Positions 23,330 to 31,735 are shown, numbered from the stretch's first letter. The stretch: DNA of 35,367 nucleotides from an uncultured Pelagibacteraceae bacterium (GCA_902573865.1 CACGLI010000008.1:1-35367); one strand, 5' to 3'. Notes: generated from the letters alone by a model not told the origin. Translations and numbers: made by a program.

Positions 23330-23386
23330 AAAGAGCAGTGAAAATTACACCATCAAAAATAATTTCACTGCTCTTTTTCGTTTTTT
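23330..23386 (+). terminator. Terminator-like hairpin containing the tctB start codon
   Basis: AAAGAGCAGTGAAA (23330-23343) and TTTCACTGCTCTTT (23363-23376) form a perfect 14-bp inverted repeat with a 19-nt loop, followed by TTCGTTTTTT. The GTG start of tctB (23338-23340) is inside the 5' arm, and its ribosome site AGGA abuts the stem. The structure should cut transcription after tctC and also hinder tctB initiation. Confidence 0.75.
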
Positions 23387-23808
23387 CAGGATTTTATCTT
23401 TACTACGCACATCAAATTCAAGTTTTTACTTTTGATGAAAATGCACCATTTAATGCTAAGACTTTTCCAATTTATTTAGGTTATGCAGGACTTATTTTTT
23501 CTGCTCTTTATATTATTTTACCAGAAACAAAACCTACAAATGTTAATCTAAGAATTTTAGATTATAAAAAAACAATTTTATTAGTTGTTCTAATGATTTT
23601 ATATGGAATTTTTATTTTAAGAGCAGGGTACTTTCTTTCTACATCAATTTTTTTAGTTCTTTCATATATTGTGTTAGGTGAAAGAAAATGGTTATGGATA
23701 TTTACATTGTCATTTCCATTTGTGGCAGTTTTTATGTACCTACTCCACGGCCTTCTAAATATTTATCTTCGTGATCCATTTTTAAAATTTATAGGAATAA
23801 TGGGATGA
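23338..23808 (+). CDS. tctB: Tripartite tricarboxylate transporter small membrane subunit TctB
   Basis: TctB (DUF1468 family) is the four-helix membrane partner of TctA. In 156 residues it has hydrophobic segments IISLLFFVFSGFYLYYA, FPIYLGYAGLIFSALYIIL, ILLVVLMILYGIFI and the paired C-terminal helices from GYFLSTSIFLVLSYIVLG onward. The start must be GTG at 23338: an in-frame TAG lies four codons upstream, AGGA is 7 nt before it, and no other start occurs before the first helix. Codons 1-13 lie within the hairpin described at this place. It overlaps tctA by 4 bp. Confidence 0.88.
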   Translation: MKITPSKIISLLFFVFSGFYLYYAHQIQVFTFDENAPFNAKTFPIYLGYAGLIFSALYIILPETKPTNVNLRILDYKKTILLVVLMILYGIFILRAGYFLSTSIFLVLSYIVLGERKWLWIFTLSFPFVAVFMYLLHGLLNIYLRDPFLKFIGIMG

Positions 23809-25310
23809 TTGAGGGAATACTAATTGGATTAGAGACAGCGCTTTCATTTAAAAATTTGATGATGGTAATGATAGGATGTTTCGCAGGTACCATCATCGGC
23901 ATGTTGCCGGGTTTAGGTCCTATGACTGCAATCGCGTTGATGATACCCATAACTTATGGTTTTGAACCATCAACAGGATTAATCTTGATGGCTGGTGTTT
24001 ATTACGGAGCTGTGTTTGGTGGATCTACATCTTCTATACTGATAAACGCTCCAGGAATTCCAGGCACTGTTGCAACATCTTTCGATGGTTATCCAATGGC
24101 TCAACAAGGTAAAGCAGGCAAAGCACTAGCTATAGCAGCATACAGTTCATTTGCGGGGGGAACTATCGCTGCAATTTTTTTACTTATTGCAGCGCCTAGT
24201 CTTTCAAAAGTAAGTTTGGCATTTAGGTCCCCAGATTATTTTGGTTTAATGATATTGGGCCTTACTGCTGTCTCAGCATTTTCAGCGAAAGGACATTTTT
24301 TAAAAGCTATGATGATGGTCGTTTTAGGATTAATGCTTGCAAGTGTCGGACAAGATACTTTATCCGACATCCCAAGATTTACTTTTCAAAATATGAATTT
24401 ATCAGATGGCATAAGCTTTGTTTTAGTTGTAATGGCTACTTTTGCAATGAGCGAAGCTTTAATGATAATATTTAAGGGAAATGACCCATCTAGAGCAGCG
24501 CAACGAATATCTTTATCACAATTAGGCTCAATAAAACTTGACAAAATAGAAACAAAAAAAATGATAAATACAATTCCACGTTCATCTGTTCTTGGTTTTG
24601 TAATTGGTGTACTTCCTGGAGCTGGATCTACTATTGCCTCCTTTTTAGCTTATGGAATGGAAAGAAACTTTGTTAACGATGAAGAAAAACAAAAATTTGG
24701 AAAAGGAAGTGTTAACGGATTAGCAGCCCCAGAAACAGCAAACAACGCAGCGTGTTCAGGTTCATTTGTTCCACTTCTAACCCTAGGCATACCTGGAAGT
24801 GGAACTACAGCTGTAATGCTTGGCGCTTTATTGGGTTTTGGAATACAACCAGGTCCAAGATTATATCAAACTAATCCTGAAATTTTCTGGTCAGTAATAA
24901 TGTCAATGTATATCGGAATGGTTATTTTGTTAATTCTTAACTTGCCATTAATACCTTACATTGCAAGAGTACTGGCAACACCAAGAACATTTTTAATCCC
25001 TTTAATACTATTTTTTTCTGTAACAGGTATATATTTAATGTCTTTCAACAATTTTGATATTTATATGATGATCGGTATAGCTGTAGTAGCAACTGCTCTC
25101 AGACTTTATGATTTTCCAATGCCGCCACTCATTCTAGCTTTTGTTTTGGGAGGATTAATGGAGGAAAATTTAAGAAGATCATTGCTTATAAGTGATGGTT
25201 CTTTCAGTTTTTTATGGGATAGACCACTTACATTTATAATTATGATCACGATTCTCGTTATAGTTGGCTGGCAAATGTACAAATCTTTTATAGGGAAAAA
25301 AAATTCCTAA
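23805..25310 (+). CDS. tctA: Tripartite tricarboxylate transporter large permease TctA
   Basis: Main transport subunit, 501 residues with about twelve hydrophobic segments, driven by an ion gradient. The two inverted half-signatures are present: GCFAGTIIGMLPGLGPMTAIAL near residue 25 and FVIGVLPGAGSTIASFLAYG near residue 262, together with YGAVFGGSTSSILINAPGIPG and GIPGSGTTAVMLGALLGFG. Length is standard. It ends the tctCBA operon; no clear intrinsic terminator follows in the next 140 bp. Confidence 0.94.
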   Translation: MIEGILIGLETALSFKNLMMVMIGCFAGTIIGMLPGLGPMTAIALMIPITYGFEPSTGLILMAGVYYGAVFGGSTSSILINAPGIPGTVATSFDGYPMAQQGKAGKALAIAAYSSFAGGTIAAIFLLIAAPSLSKVSLAFRSPDYFGLMILGLTAVSAFSAKGHFLKAMMMVVLGLMLASVGQDTLSDIPRFTFQNMNLSDGISFVLVVMATFAMSEALMIIFKGNDPSRAAQRISLSQLGSIKLDKIETKKMINTIPRSSVLGFVIGVLPGAGSTIASFLAYGMERNFVNDEEKQKFGKGSVNGLAAPETANNAACSGSFVPLLTLGIPGSGTTAVMLGALLGFGIQPGPRLYQTNPEIFWSVIMSMYIGMVILLILNLPLIPYIARVLATPRTFLIPLILFFSVTGIYLMSFNNFDIYMMIGIAVVATALRLYDFPMPPLILAFVLGGLMEENLRRSLLISDGSFSFLWDRPLTFIIMITILVIVGWQMYKSFIGKKNS

Positions 25311-25452
25311 TGTTGCATTTTTACCACACAAAAAGCGCCATTTTTCATGATTTATCAAGGTATTCTTTAAATTTCAACGAATTTGAAGTATACATATTAT
25401 CACAAAATTGATAAGAGACCATCTAGTTTAAATTTAAACTTAAGGGATAAAA
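25311..25452 (+). promoter_or_regulatory. Gap before the outer-membrane protein gene with 16-bp palindrome
   Basis: This gap holds AGTTTAAATTTAAACT (25425-25440), a perfect 16-bp palindrome directly before the ribosome site AAGGGA of the next gene, and TATTAT (about 25395-25400) as a possible -10. The palindrome could be an operator or a leader hairpin. No coding ORF or clear terminator is seen. Confidence 0.4.
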
Positions 25453-26160
25453 ATGAAAAAAATATTTGCGATATTAACTGCTTTATTTTTTGTAGTTTCA
25501 ACAAACGCCTACGCTAACGGCTGGGGTGTTGGAGTAACTGGTTCTATATTATTTGTGGAAGCAAGTGGTACTGAAGGCGATGGTACCAATACTAATGGTA
25601 CAGAAACAGAGGCATCTACTCGAACTATTGATGTAGATGAAACTTCTTTCGTTGGTTCTGGATTTCTTGAATATGCTTGGGACGCCACGTATGCAGGAGA
25701 TGGTAATGGAATAACGCTAGGGATAAGTTATACTCCAGGTTCAGCTGATGTTTCTGGAGAAAAACATACCAGAACAGACGCAGATGCAGAGGGTACAGGA
25801 GATGATGGATCATCAGATGGTTCAACAACTTATACTGCTGCTGCAGAGGTAAGCGACTACATTAATTATTATGTAGAAATTCCAGTTCGTGGTCCTTTAT
25901 ACATCAAAGGTGGATTATCACAAATTGATGTGACTACACAGGAAACAGGTGGAAGTAACACTGGTACATATCCTAACTCTACACTTGATGGCCTAAACTT
26001 AGGAATAGGTATTAAAGGTGGAAGTGGAAGCGTCTTTTACAAGGCCGCTTACGAGATGACTAATTTTGACGATTACAGTGAGTCATCTTCTACAGGAAAT
26101 ACAGTAACTGCAGATCTAGACACAACAGAATTTAACTTCTCTGTTGGATACAGATTTTAA
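25453..26160 (+). CDS. Predicted outer-membrane beta-barrel protein
   Basis: A 235-residue protein with a signal peptide (MKKIFAILTALFFVVSTNAYA, then NGWGVGVTGS). The mature part alternates polar and aromatic residues in strands such as FLEYAWDATY, ITLGISYTPG, YINYYVEIPV, GSVFYKAAYEMTNF and ends TEFNFSVGYRF, the terminal Phe typical of BAM-inserted barrels. Roughly eight strands fit the length. Two exposed loops are strongly Thr/Asp/Gly/Ser-rich (about residues 36-56 and 98-120), acidic and low in complexity. No named family recognised. Strong ribosome site and terminator suggest high expression. It could be a small porin or a structural barrel. Confidence 0.75.
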   Translation: MKKIFAILTALFFVVSTNAYANGWGVGVTGSILFVEASGTEGDGTNTNGTETEASTRTIDVDETSFVGSGFLEYAWDATYAGDGNGITLGISYTPGSADVSGEKHTRTDADAEGTGDDGSSDGSTTYTAAAEVSDYINYYVEIPVRGPLYIKGGLSQIDVTTQETGGSNTGTYPNSTLDGLNLGIGIKGGSGSVFYKAAYEMTNFDDYSESSSTGNTVTADLDTTEFNFSVGYRF

Positions 26161-26178
26161 TAAACTGTTACAAAAAAA

Positions 26179-27279
26179 TTAAAACCCGTCATAATTTTTT
26201 GACGGGTTTTTTTTTGATACGATCTTTAAAATCACAGGAACAATAAATAATATTATTAATAATCTTATTATGTGATGAAAAGATACAAATTCTGGATCTA
26301 AGTCAAAAAAAATTGCTATAACTGCAACTTCATATATTCCACCAGGGCAATATGATAAAATTAATGAAAAAATATTTTTATCTATTACAAGGCTGGCAAT
26401 ATAAGCTGCTATCAATCCTAATATAACTAGTAAAGAAGTTGCAACCAAACTATGAAAAGCATTTTTACTTATTTCACTAAATGTTTTATCAGCAAATCTA
26501 CACCCAACTGACGATCCCAATATTAAAAGACAATAATCAACAATGTTCGAGGAAAATTGATAACTTGCTATTTCAGTAATTTGTAATATTCCACTAGCAA
26601 CTAAAGTTCCAGATAATAATGCGGCAGGAAATTTTATTTTATCGAACAAATGAATAAGACATATAGAAAAAACTATTAAAGCAAGGAGGTGATATTCATT
26701 CTGGTCACCGAAAACCTGAGGAATGTTATTTCCATTTTCTACATTATAGAAACTATTAACAAAAAAAGGGAAAATTGTTATAATTATAATAAGCCTTATT
26801 AAATGAGCAGTTGCCACATGACTTAAGTCACTTTTTTGGTCCTCTGCTAAAATCATTAATGGTCCTAGCGCTCCGGGCGCCGCAGAAAAAATTGATGTTT
26901 TTTTTTCATAATTTGAGAATTTTTGCAAATACTTTGACACAATAAAAATACTTACCAAAATATAAACAAACATAATTAAAGAGGTAAATGCCCACTCATG
27001 AATTTGTGAAAATAAATCTTTATCAATGTAATTTCCAATGTATAGTCCGAGTAAAATCAATATTGATGCCAATACTAATCGTGGAATTCTAATTTTTAGA
27101 CCCAAAAGGGCGGCTAAAGATGTTGCTAACATTGGACCCAAAAACCAAGCTAAGGGTAATTTTAAAAAATCGGCCAATAATGCACTTGGAAATGAAACAA
27201 CCAAAACAAGCAGAAATTTGATTGAAAAGATTTGTTTAAAATTTTCTTTATTAAAGGGTATAACTTGGTTATTTTGCAT
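26179..27279 (-). CDS. AbrB-family membrane protein (PF05145)
   Basis: Polytopic inner-membrane protein of the family once labelled putative ammonia monooxygenase; function remains uncertain and transporter activity is assumed. The 366 residues carry about ten hydrophobic segments in two AbrB-duplication repeats: LPLAWFLGPMLATSLAALLGL near residue 42 and AAPGALGPLMILAEDQ in the first half, then GSSVGCRFA and SYCPGGIYEVAVIAIFFDLDPEFVSFHHIIRLL in the second. Its ATG is only 5 bp from the divergent ProC-like start codon, and the upstream DNA shows no Shine-Dalgarno sequence. Convergent with the outer-membrane gene. Confidence 0.85.
   Translation of the reverse strand: MQNNQVIPFNKENFKQIFSIKFLLVLVVSFPSALLADFLKLPLAWFLGPMLATSLAALLGLKIRIPRLVLASILILLGLYIGNYIDKDLFSQIHEWAFTSLIMFVYILVSIFIVSKYLQKFSNYEKKTSIFSAAPGALGPLMILAEDQKSDLSHVATAHLIRLIIIITIFPFFVNSFYNVENGNNIPQVFGDQNEYHLLALIVFSICLIHLFDKIKFPAALLSGTLVASGILQITEIASYQFSSNIVDYCLLILGSSVGCRFADKTFSEISKNAFHSLVATSLLVILGLIAAYIASLVIDKNIFSLILSYCPGGIYEVAVIAIFFDLDPEFVSFHHIIRLLIILFIVPVILKIVSKKNPSKNYDGF
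26181..26215. terminator. Bidirectional intrinsic terminator between the barrel gene and the abrB-like gene
   Basis: AAACCCGTC and GACGGGTTT form a 9-bp stem, followed by T residues on the plus side to 26215. On the minus strand the same stem is followed by TTTTAATTTTTTTG, so it can also end the opposing gene. The stem encodes the last codons (DGF and stop) of the minus-strand gene. Confidence 0.85.
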
Positions 27280-27284
27280 TTATC

Positions 27285-28049
27285 ATGAATTTAGGTTTTA
27301 TAGGAACTGGAAAGATTGCTTCTTCGATCATATACGGAATCTTTAAGTCATCTTTAAAGATCAATAAAATATATATATCTTCAAGGAATAGAAATATAGC
27401 AAAAAAACTCAGTATAAAATTTAAAAAGGTAAAAATTTCAAAAAATAATCAAGATATTATCAATCTATCCTCAGTTGTCTTATTATCCGTTACACCTTCT
27501 GTGGGAAAAAAAATTTTAAAGAATCTCAAATTTGATAAGAAAAAAACTATTATCAGTTTGATCTCGACTATTAAATTAAATGATTTAAAAAAAATCACAG
27601 GCGTAAAAAAAGTCTGTAAAGCTATACCTCTCCCATTTGTAGAAAATAGATTGGGTCCAGTAATTGTGAGTCCAAGAAATAAAATTGCAAAAAGGATTTT
27701 TAGTAAACTTGGTCCAGTAATTGAAATAAATAATGAAAAAATTAGCTACAGTTTTTGGTCTACTTCATCAATCATGGCAGCATATTATGAGCTCTTAAAT
27801 TCAACAACTAAATGGTTAATTAGAAAAAAGATTAAACCAAAAATTGCTACCAAATATAGCTCAGAATTATTTTTGGCTTTAAGCAAAGACGCAGTTTTAA
27901 AAAAAGAAATAGGTTTTGATAAACTTGTTGCTGACTCTCAGACACCAGGAGGGTTGAATATGCAAGTCCTTAAAGAATTGAAAAAAGGAAAATTTTATGA
28001 CAAGTTCCTAAAATCTTTGGATAATGTTCACAAAAGGATAAAACATTAA
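27285..28049 (+). CDS. ProC-like NAD(P)-binding reductase (pyrroline-5-carboxylate reductase family)
   Basis: Predicted reductase, 254 residues. The Rossmann motif MNLGFIGTGKIASSIIYG begins at the first Met, so the start is secure. Then VVLLSVTPSVGKKIL (NAD(P)-site strand), KAIPLPFVENRLGPVIV (family PN/P-hh-motif region) and near the C terminus DSQTPGGLNMQVLKEL, which corresponds to the substrate-binding SPGGTT-like segment of P5CR. Very Lys-rich. It may reduce pyrroline-5-carboxylate to proline or a related cyclic imine; sequence divergence keeps this open. The stop overlaps the livH ATG (TAATG), so it is coupled to the second amino-acid importer. Confidence 0.78.
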   Translation: MNLGFIGTGKIASSIIYGIFKSSLKINKIYISSRNRNIAKKLSIKFKKVKISKNNQDIINLSSVVLLSVTPSVGKKILKNLKFDKKKTIISLISTIKLNDLKKITGVKKVCKAIPLPFVENRLGPVIVSPRNKIAKRIFSKLGPVIEINNEKISYSFWSTSSIMAAYYELLNSTTKWLIRKKIKPKIATKYSSELFLALSKDAVLKKEIGFDKLVADSQTPGGLNMQVLKELKKGKFYDKFLKSLDNVHKRIKH

Positions 28050-28960
28050 TGGAATATTTTATTCAACAACTTGTTAACGGCATTACACTTGGCTCGATTT
28101 ATGGTTTAATAGCCATTGGTTACACTATGGTTTATGGAATAATCGGGATGATTAATTTTGCTCACGGTGATATTTTCATGATCGGTGCATTCGTTGCTTT
28201 AATCTCATTCATAATATTTGGTTTAATAGGAGTGGCGCTTCCAATTATTTTACTTTTAGTTTTATTAATCGCGATGTTATTTACAGCTTGCTATGGTTGG
28301 ACTGTAGAGAAACTGGCGTATAAACCATTACGAGGTTCCTTTAGATTAGCACCACTTATCTCAGCTTTAGGAATGTCAATTGTATTGCAAAACTATGTTC
28401 AAGTTGCTCAAGGTGCTAGAGTAAAGCCTATGCAGCCTTTATTCTCTGGTGGACTAGAGTTTTTTAAAAATTCAGAATTTATAGTAACAGTGAGCTACCT
28501 TCAAATTTTTATTGTCATCTTGACAATTATATTAATGGGGATTTTCACATACTTAATTACAAAAACAGATTTAGGTAGAGCTCAAAGAGCATGTGAACAA
28601 GATAGAACCATGACAGCTTTGCTTGGAATTAATGTAGATAGAACAATTTCAATTACATTTATAATCGGTTCCTCGTTAGCATCTGTGGCAGGTATGATGT
28701 TCGTTCTTTATTATGGTGTAATTGATTTTTACATTGGTTTTCTTGCTGGAATAAAAGCCTTTACTGCAGCTGTTCTAGGTGGGATCGGATCGTTGCCTGG
28801 AGCAATGCTAGGGGGTTTATTAATTGGGCTTATTGAAACTATGTGGTCGGGATATGTTTCGATCGAATACAAAGATGTTGCAGCATTCAGTGTTTTAATT
28901 GTTGTTTTAATTTTTTTCCCCACAGGTTTTCTTGGCAAACCAGATATTGAGAAAGTCTGA
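28049..28960 (+). CDS. livH: Branched-chain amino acid ABC permease LivH (system 2)
   Basis: Permease subunit of 303 residues with about eight hydrophobic segments. Signatures: IQQLVNGITLGSIYGLIAIGYTMVYGIIGMINFAHGDIFMIGAF at the start, RAQRACEQDRTMTALLGINVDRTI (ATPase contact) and AFTAAVLGGIGSLPGAMLGGLLIG. Closer to the textbook LivH pattern than system 1 (INFAHGD against INIAQGD). It overlaps the ProC-like gene by 1 bp and livM by 1 bp. Confidence 0.94.
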   Translation: MEYFIQQLVNGITLGSIYGLIAIGYTMVYGIIGMINFAHGDIFMIGAFVALISFIIFGLIGVALPIILLLVLLIAMLFTACYGWTVEKLAYKPLRGSFRLAPLISALGMSIVLQNYVQVAQGARVKPMQPLFSGGLEFFKNSEFIVTVSYLQIFIVILTIILMGIFTYLITKTDLGRAQRACEQDRTMTALLGINVDRTISITFIIGSSLASVAGMMFVLYYGVIDFYIGFLAGIKAFTAAVLGGIGSLPGAMLGGLLIGLIETMWSGYVSIEYKDVAAFSVLIVVLIFFPTGFLGKPDIEKV

Positions 28961-30228
28961 TGGAAAAACAAGATATTATTAAATCTTTTAAAGATAGTTT
29001 ATTTACTGGTTTGATAGCTTTAGCATTATTTGGTCCTATAGTTGGGCTTCGAACTGTATCAAAAGGTGAGGGATTGTTTATAACGCCTCAATGGGGAATT
29101 GTTTTTTTACTTGTGGGTTTATGTATTTTAGGGAGGTTTTTAATAAATATTAATTCTGCAAAAAAAACAGAATTTAAGTTTTTATCCTCTTTTTCCTCAA
29201 AATTTGCACACATTACTGAAGATAAAGCTAAACACTTTGCAATCACTGGAATTTTGTTTGCCGTTGTTTTTCCATTCCTTCCATTTACGGATAGATACTT
29301 CATGGATGTAGCCATAATGATTTTAACTTATATCATGCTTGGATGGGGTCTAAATATTGTAGTAGGTTTAGCGGGTCTTCTTGATTTAGGTTATGTAGCT
29401 TTCTATGCTGTAGGAGCTTACTCTTACGCACTTATCGCAACTACTTTTGGTTGGTCTTTTTGGATTTGTCTACCTTTAGCCGGGGTGTTTGCTGCTTTCT
29501 TCGGAATTTTATTAGGATTTCCAGTTTTAAGATTAAGAGGAGATTATCTTGCAATAGTTACATTAGGATTTGGTGAAATAATAAGAATTATTTTAATCAA
29601 TTGGTATGAAGTAACTAATGGTCCTGATGGAATAACAGGGATTCCAAGACCATCATTTTTTGGATTACCATTCAAAAGATCACCAGATGAAGGCGAGGCG
29701 AGTTTCCATACTTTTTTTGGATTAGAATACTCTACAATGCATAGAATAATATTTCTTTATTACTTAATTTTAGTTTTAGCTTTGATTACTAACTACTTCA
29801 CATTGAAGATAAGAAAACTTCCAGTGGGAAGGGCATGGGAAGCATTAAGGGAAGATGAAATTGCTTGTAAATCTTTAGGTGTAAATCCAACCAATACTAA
29901 ACTAACTGCCTTTGCAATTGGAGCAATGTTTGGGGGATTTGCTGGATCTTTTTTTGCAACTAGACAAGCTTTTATCAGCCCAGAGAGTTTCACTTTTATT
30001 GAGTCAGCAATCATAGTTGCAATTGTAGTATTAGGTGGAATGGGTTCACAAACAGGAGTTGTTCTCGCTTCAATTTTTTTAATAGGGATAACTGAAATTT
30101 TTAGAGATTTGGAACAATTTAGAATGATCGCTTTCGGTGGGGCCATGGTTTTAATTATGGTTTTTAAACCAAAGGGAATTTTAGCTAATAGGAAACCTAC
30201 AATTTTAATGCATGGAGATAAAAAATGA
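28960..30228 (+). CDS. livM: Branched-chain amino acid ABC permease LivM (system 2)
   Basis: Second permease subunit, 422 residues, near E. coli LivM length. Beyond the core it has an N-terminal extension with two or three extra hydrophobic segments (about residues 12-105). Core signatures: MLGWGLNIVVGLAGLLDLGYVAFYAVGAY, LRGDYLAIVTLGFGEIIRIIL, TNGPDGITGIPRPSFFG, REDEIACKSLGVNPTNTK and VLGGMGSQTGVVLA. Overlaps livG by 4 bp. Confidence 0.94.
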   Translation: MEKQDIIKSFKDSLFTGLIALALFGPIVGLRTVSKGEGLFITPQWGIVFLLVGLCILGRFLININSAKKTEFKFLSSFSSKFAHITEDKAKHFAITGILFAVVFPFLPFTDRYFMDVAIMILTYIMLGWGLNIVVGLAGLLDLGYVAFYAVGAYSYALIATTFGWSFWICLPLAGVFAAFFGILLGFPVLRLRGDYLAIVTLGFGEIIRIILINWYEVTNGPDGITGIPRPSFFGLPFKRSPDEGEASFHTFFGLEYSTMHRIIFLYYLILVLALITNYFTLKIRKLPVGRAWEALREDEIACKSLGVNPTNTKLTAFAIGAMFGGFAGSFFATRQAFISPESFTFIESAIIVAIVVLGGMGSQTGVVLASIFLIGITEIFRDLEQFRMIAFGGAMVLIMVFKPKGILANRKPTILMHGDKK

Positions 30229-31016
30229 GTAGTTTATTGTCTGTTGAAAACTTAACGATGAAATTTGGCGGTTTAGTTGCAATAGATGATTTAAGTTTCA
30301 ATGCACAAAATAATCAAATCACTTCGATTATTGGCCCAAACGGAGCCGGCAAGACAACAGTTTTTAATTGCTTAACAGGTTTCTATAAACCCACTACTGG
30401 TCAAATGTACTTACATAAAGATGAAAATAAAGTTTCGTTAAGAAAATATACAGATTTTAAAATTGCTCATGTTGCAAAAGTAGCTAGAACATTCCAGAAT
30501 ATAAGACTCTTTCCAGCTATGTCAGTATTAGAAAATCTACTGGTTGCTCAACATAATGAACTAATGTTTGCCTCAGGGTACTCACTTTACGGCTTACTAA
30601 ATCTAAAATCTTACAGAGAAAAAGAAAAACAAGCGGTTGATAAATCCAAGTACTGGTTAGATATAATTGGATTAACGCATAGAGCCGATGATAATGCAGG
30701 AGATTTACCCTATGGAGATCAAAGAAAATTAGAAATAGTCAGGGCAATGTGTATTGAACCAAAATTATTATGTTTAGATGAGCCAGCCGCCGGATTGAAC
30801 CCAAAAGAGTCTGCTGAATTGAACAAACTTTTAAAATTTATCAAAAATGAAAAAAAAACGGGAATTTTATTAATCGAGCATGATATGAGTGTTGTGATGG
30901 GTATATCAGATCATGTTGTTGTATTAAATTATGGGAAAAAAATATTCGAAGGTACGGCTGATCAAACGAAAAATAGTAAAGAAGTTATCGAAGCTTACTT
31001 GGGAGTTGATGAATAA
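30225..31016 (+). CDS. livG: ABC ATPase LivG (system 2)
   Basis: ATPase subunit of 263 residues with Walker A IIGPNGAGKTTVFNCLTGF, Q-loop ARTFQNIRLFP, signature DLPYGDQRKLEIVRAM, Walker B LLCLDEPAAGLNP and switch His in LLIEHDMSVVMGI; the LivG tail VIEAYLGVDE follows. The insert around LYGLLNLKSYREKEKQ is usual for LivG. The stop shares a base with the livF ATG (TAATG). Confidence 0.94.
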   Translation: MSSLLSVENLTMKFGGLVAIDDLSFNAQNNQITSIIGPNGAGKTTVFNCLTGFYKPTTGQMYLHKDENKVSLRKYTDFKIAHVAKVARTFQNIRLFPAMSVLENLLVAQHNELMFASGYSLYGLLNLKSYREKEKQAVDKSKYWLDIIGLTHRADDNAGDLPYGDQRKLEIVRAMCIEPKLLCLDEPAAGLNPKESAELNKLLKFIKNEKKTGILLIEHDMSVVMGISDHVVVLNYGKKIFEGTADQTKNSKEVIEAYLGVDE

Positions 31017-31735
31017 TGCTCAAAATTACTAATGTAGAAACATTTTATGGTAAAATTCAAGCGCTCAGAGGTGTTGATATAGATGTTAACGATGGAGAAA
31101 TTGTGTCTTTAATTGGTTCTAACGGCGCTGGTAAGTCTACTTTGTTAATGACTATAAGCGGAGTAAATAAAGCTAGAAATGGAAATATAACTTTTAATGG
31201 TGAAAGAATTGAAAATAGAGAACCTCACAAAATTGTTGACCTAGGTATTTGTCAGGTGCCTGAAGGAAGAAGAATATTTTCAAGGTTAACTGTTGAGGAA
31301 AATCTGAGATTGGGAGCTTTTACTAATGAAAAAGGAAAGCACTTCGAAACAGACATAAAAGATGTGTACGATTTATTTCCTGTTTTAAGTGATCGAAAAA
31401 CTCAAAGAGGCGGAACATTATCTGGCGGGGAACAACAAATGCTTGCAATCGGAAGAGCATTAATGAGCAAACCTAAAGTACTTCTTTTAGATGAGCCTTC
31501 TTTAGGTATAGCTCCAAAATTAGTAAATCAAATTTTTGCTTCAATTAAGAATATTAATAAAGAAAAAAATGTTACTATTTTTTTAGTTGAACAAAACGCC
31601 AAAAAAGCTCTAGAATTAGCAGACCGAGCTTATGTTTTAGTAAACGGCAAAGTTACCATAATGGGTTCTGGTCAAGAGTTACTAAAAAACAAAGATATTC
31701 AAGCAGCCTACCTTGAAGGTGGGACAAAAAATTAA
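31016..31735 (+). CDS. livF: ABC ATPase LivF (system 2)
   Basis: ATPase subunit of 239 residues, standard length. Walker A LIGSNGAGKSTLLM, Q-loop VPEGRRIFSRLTVEENL, signature TLSGGEQQMLAIGRAL, Walker B VLLLDEPSLGIAP and FLVEQNAKKALELADRAYVL. Unlike system 1 LivF it has no N-terminal extension. Followed by 76 bp with the livK2 leader. Confidence 0.94.
   Translation: MLKITNVETFYGKIQALRGVDIDVNDGEIVSLIGSNGAGKSTLLMTISGVNKARNGNITFNGERIENREPHKIVDLGICQVPEGRRIFSRLTVEENLRLGAFTNEKGKHFETDIKDVYDLFPVLSDRKTQRGGTLSGGEQQMLAIGRALMSKPKVLLLDEPSLGIAPKLVNQIFASIKNINKEKNVTIFLVEQNAKKALELADRAYVLVNGKVTIMGSGQELLKNKDIQAAYLEGGTKN

Noticed and set aside
29793-30146. 117-codon minus-strand ORF inside livM2
   Set aside because: Antisense shadow of a strongly conserved permease; composition mirrors the hydrophobic codons of livM.
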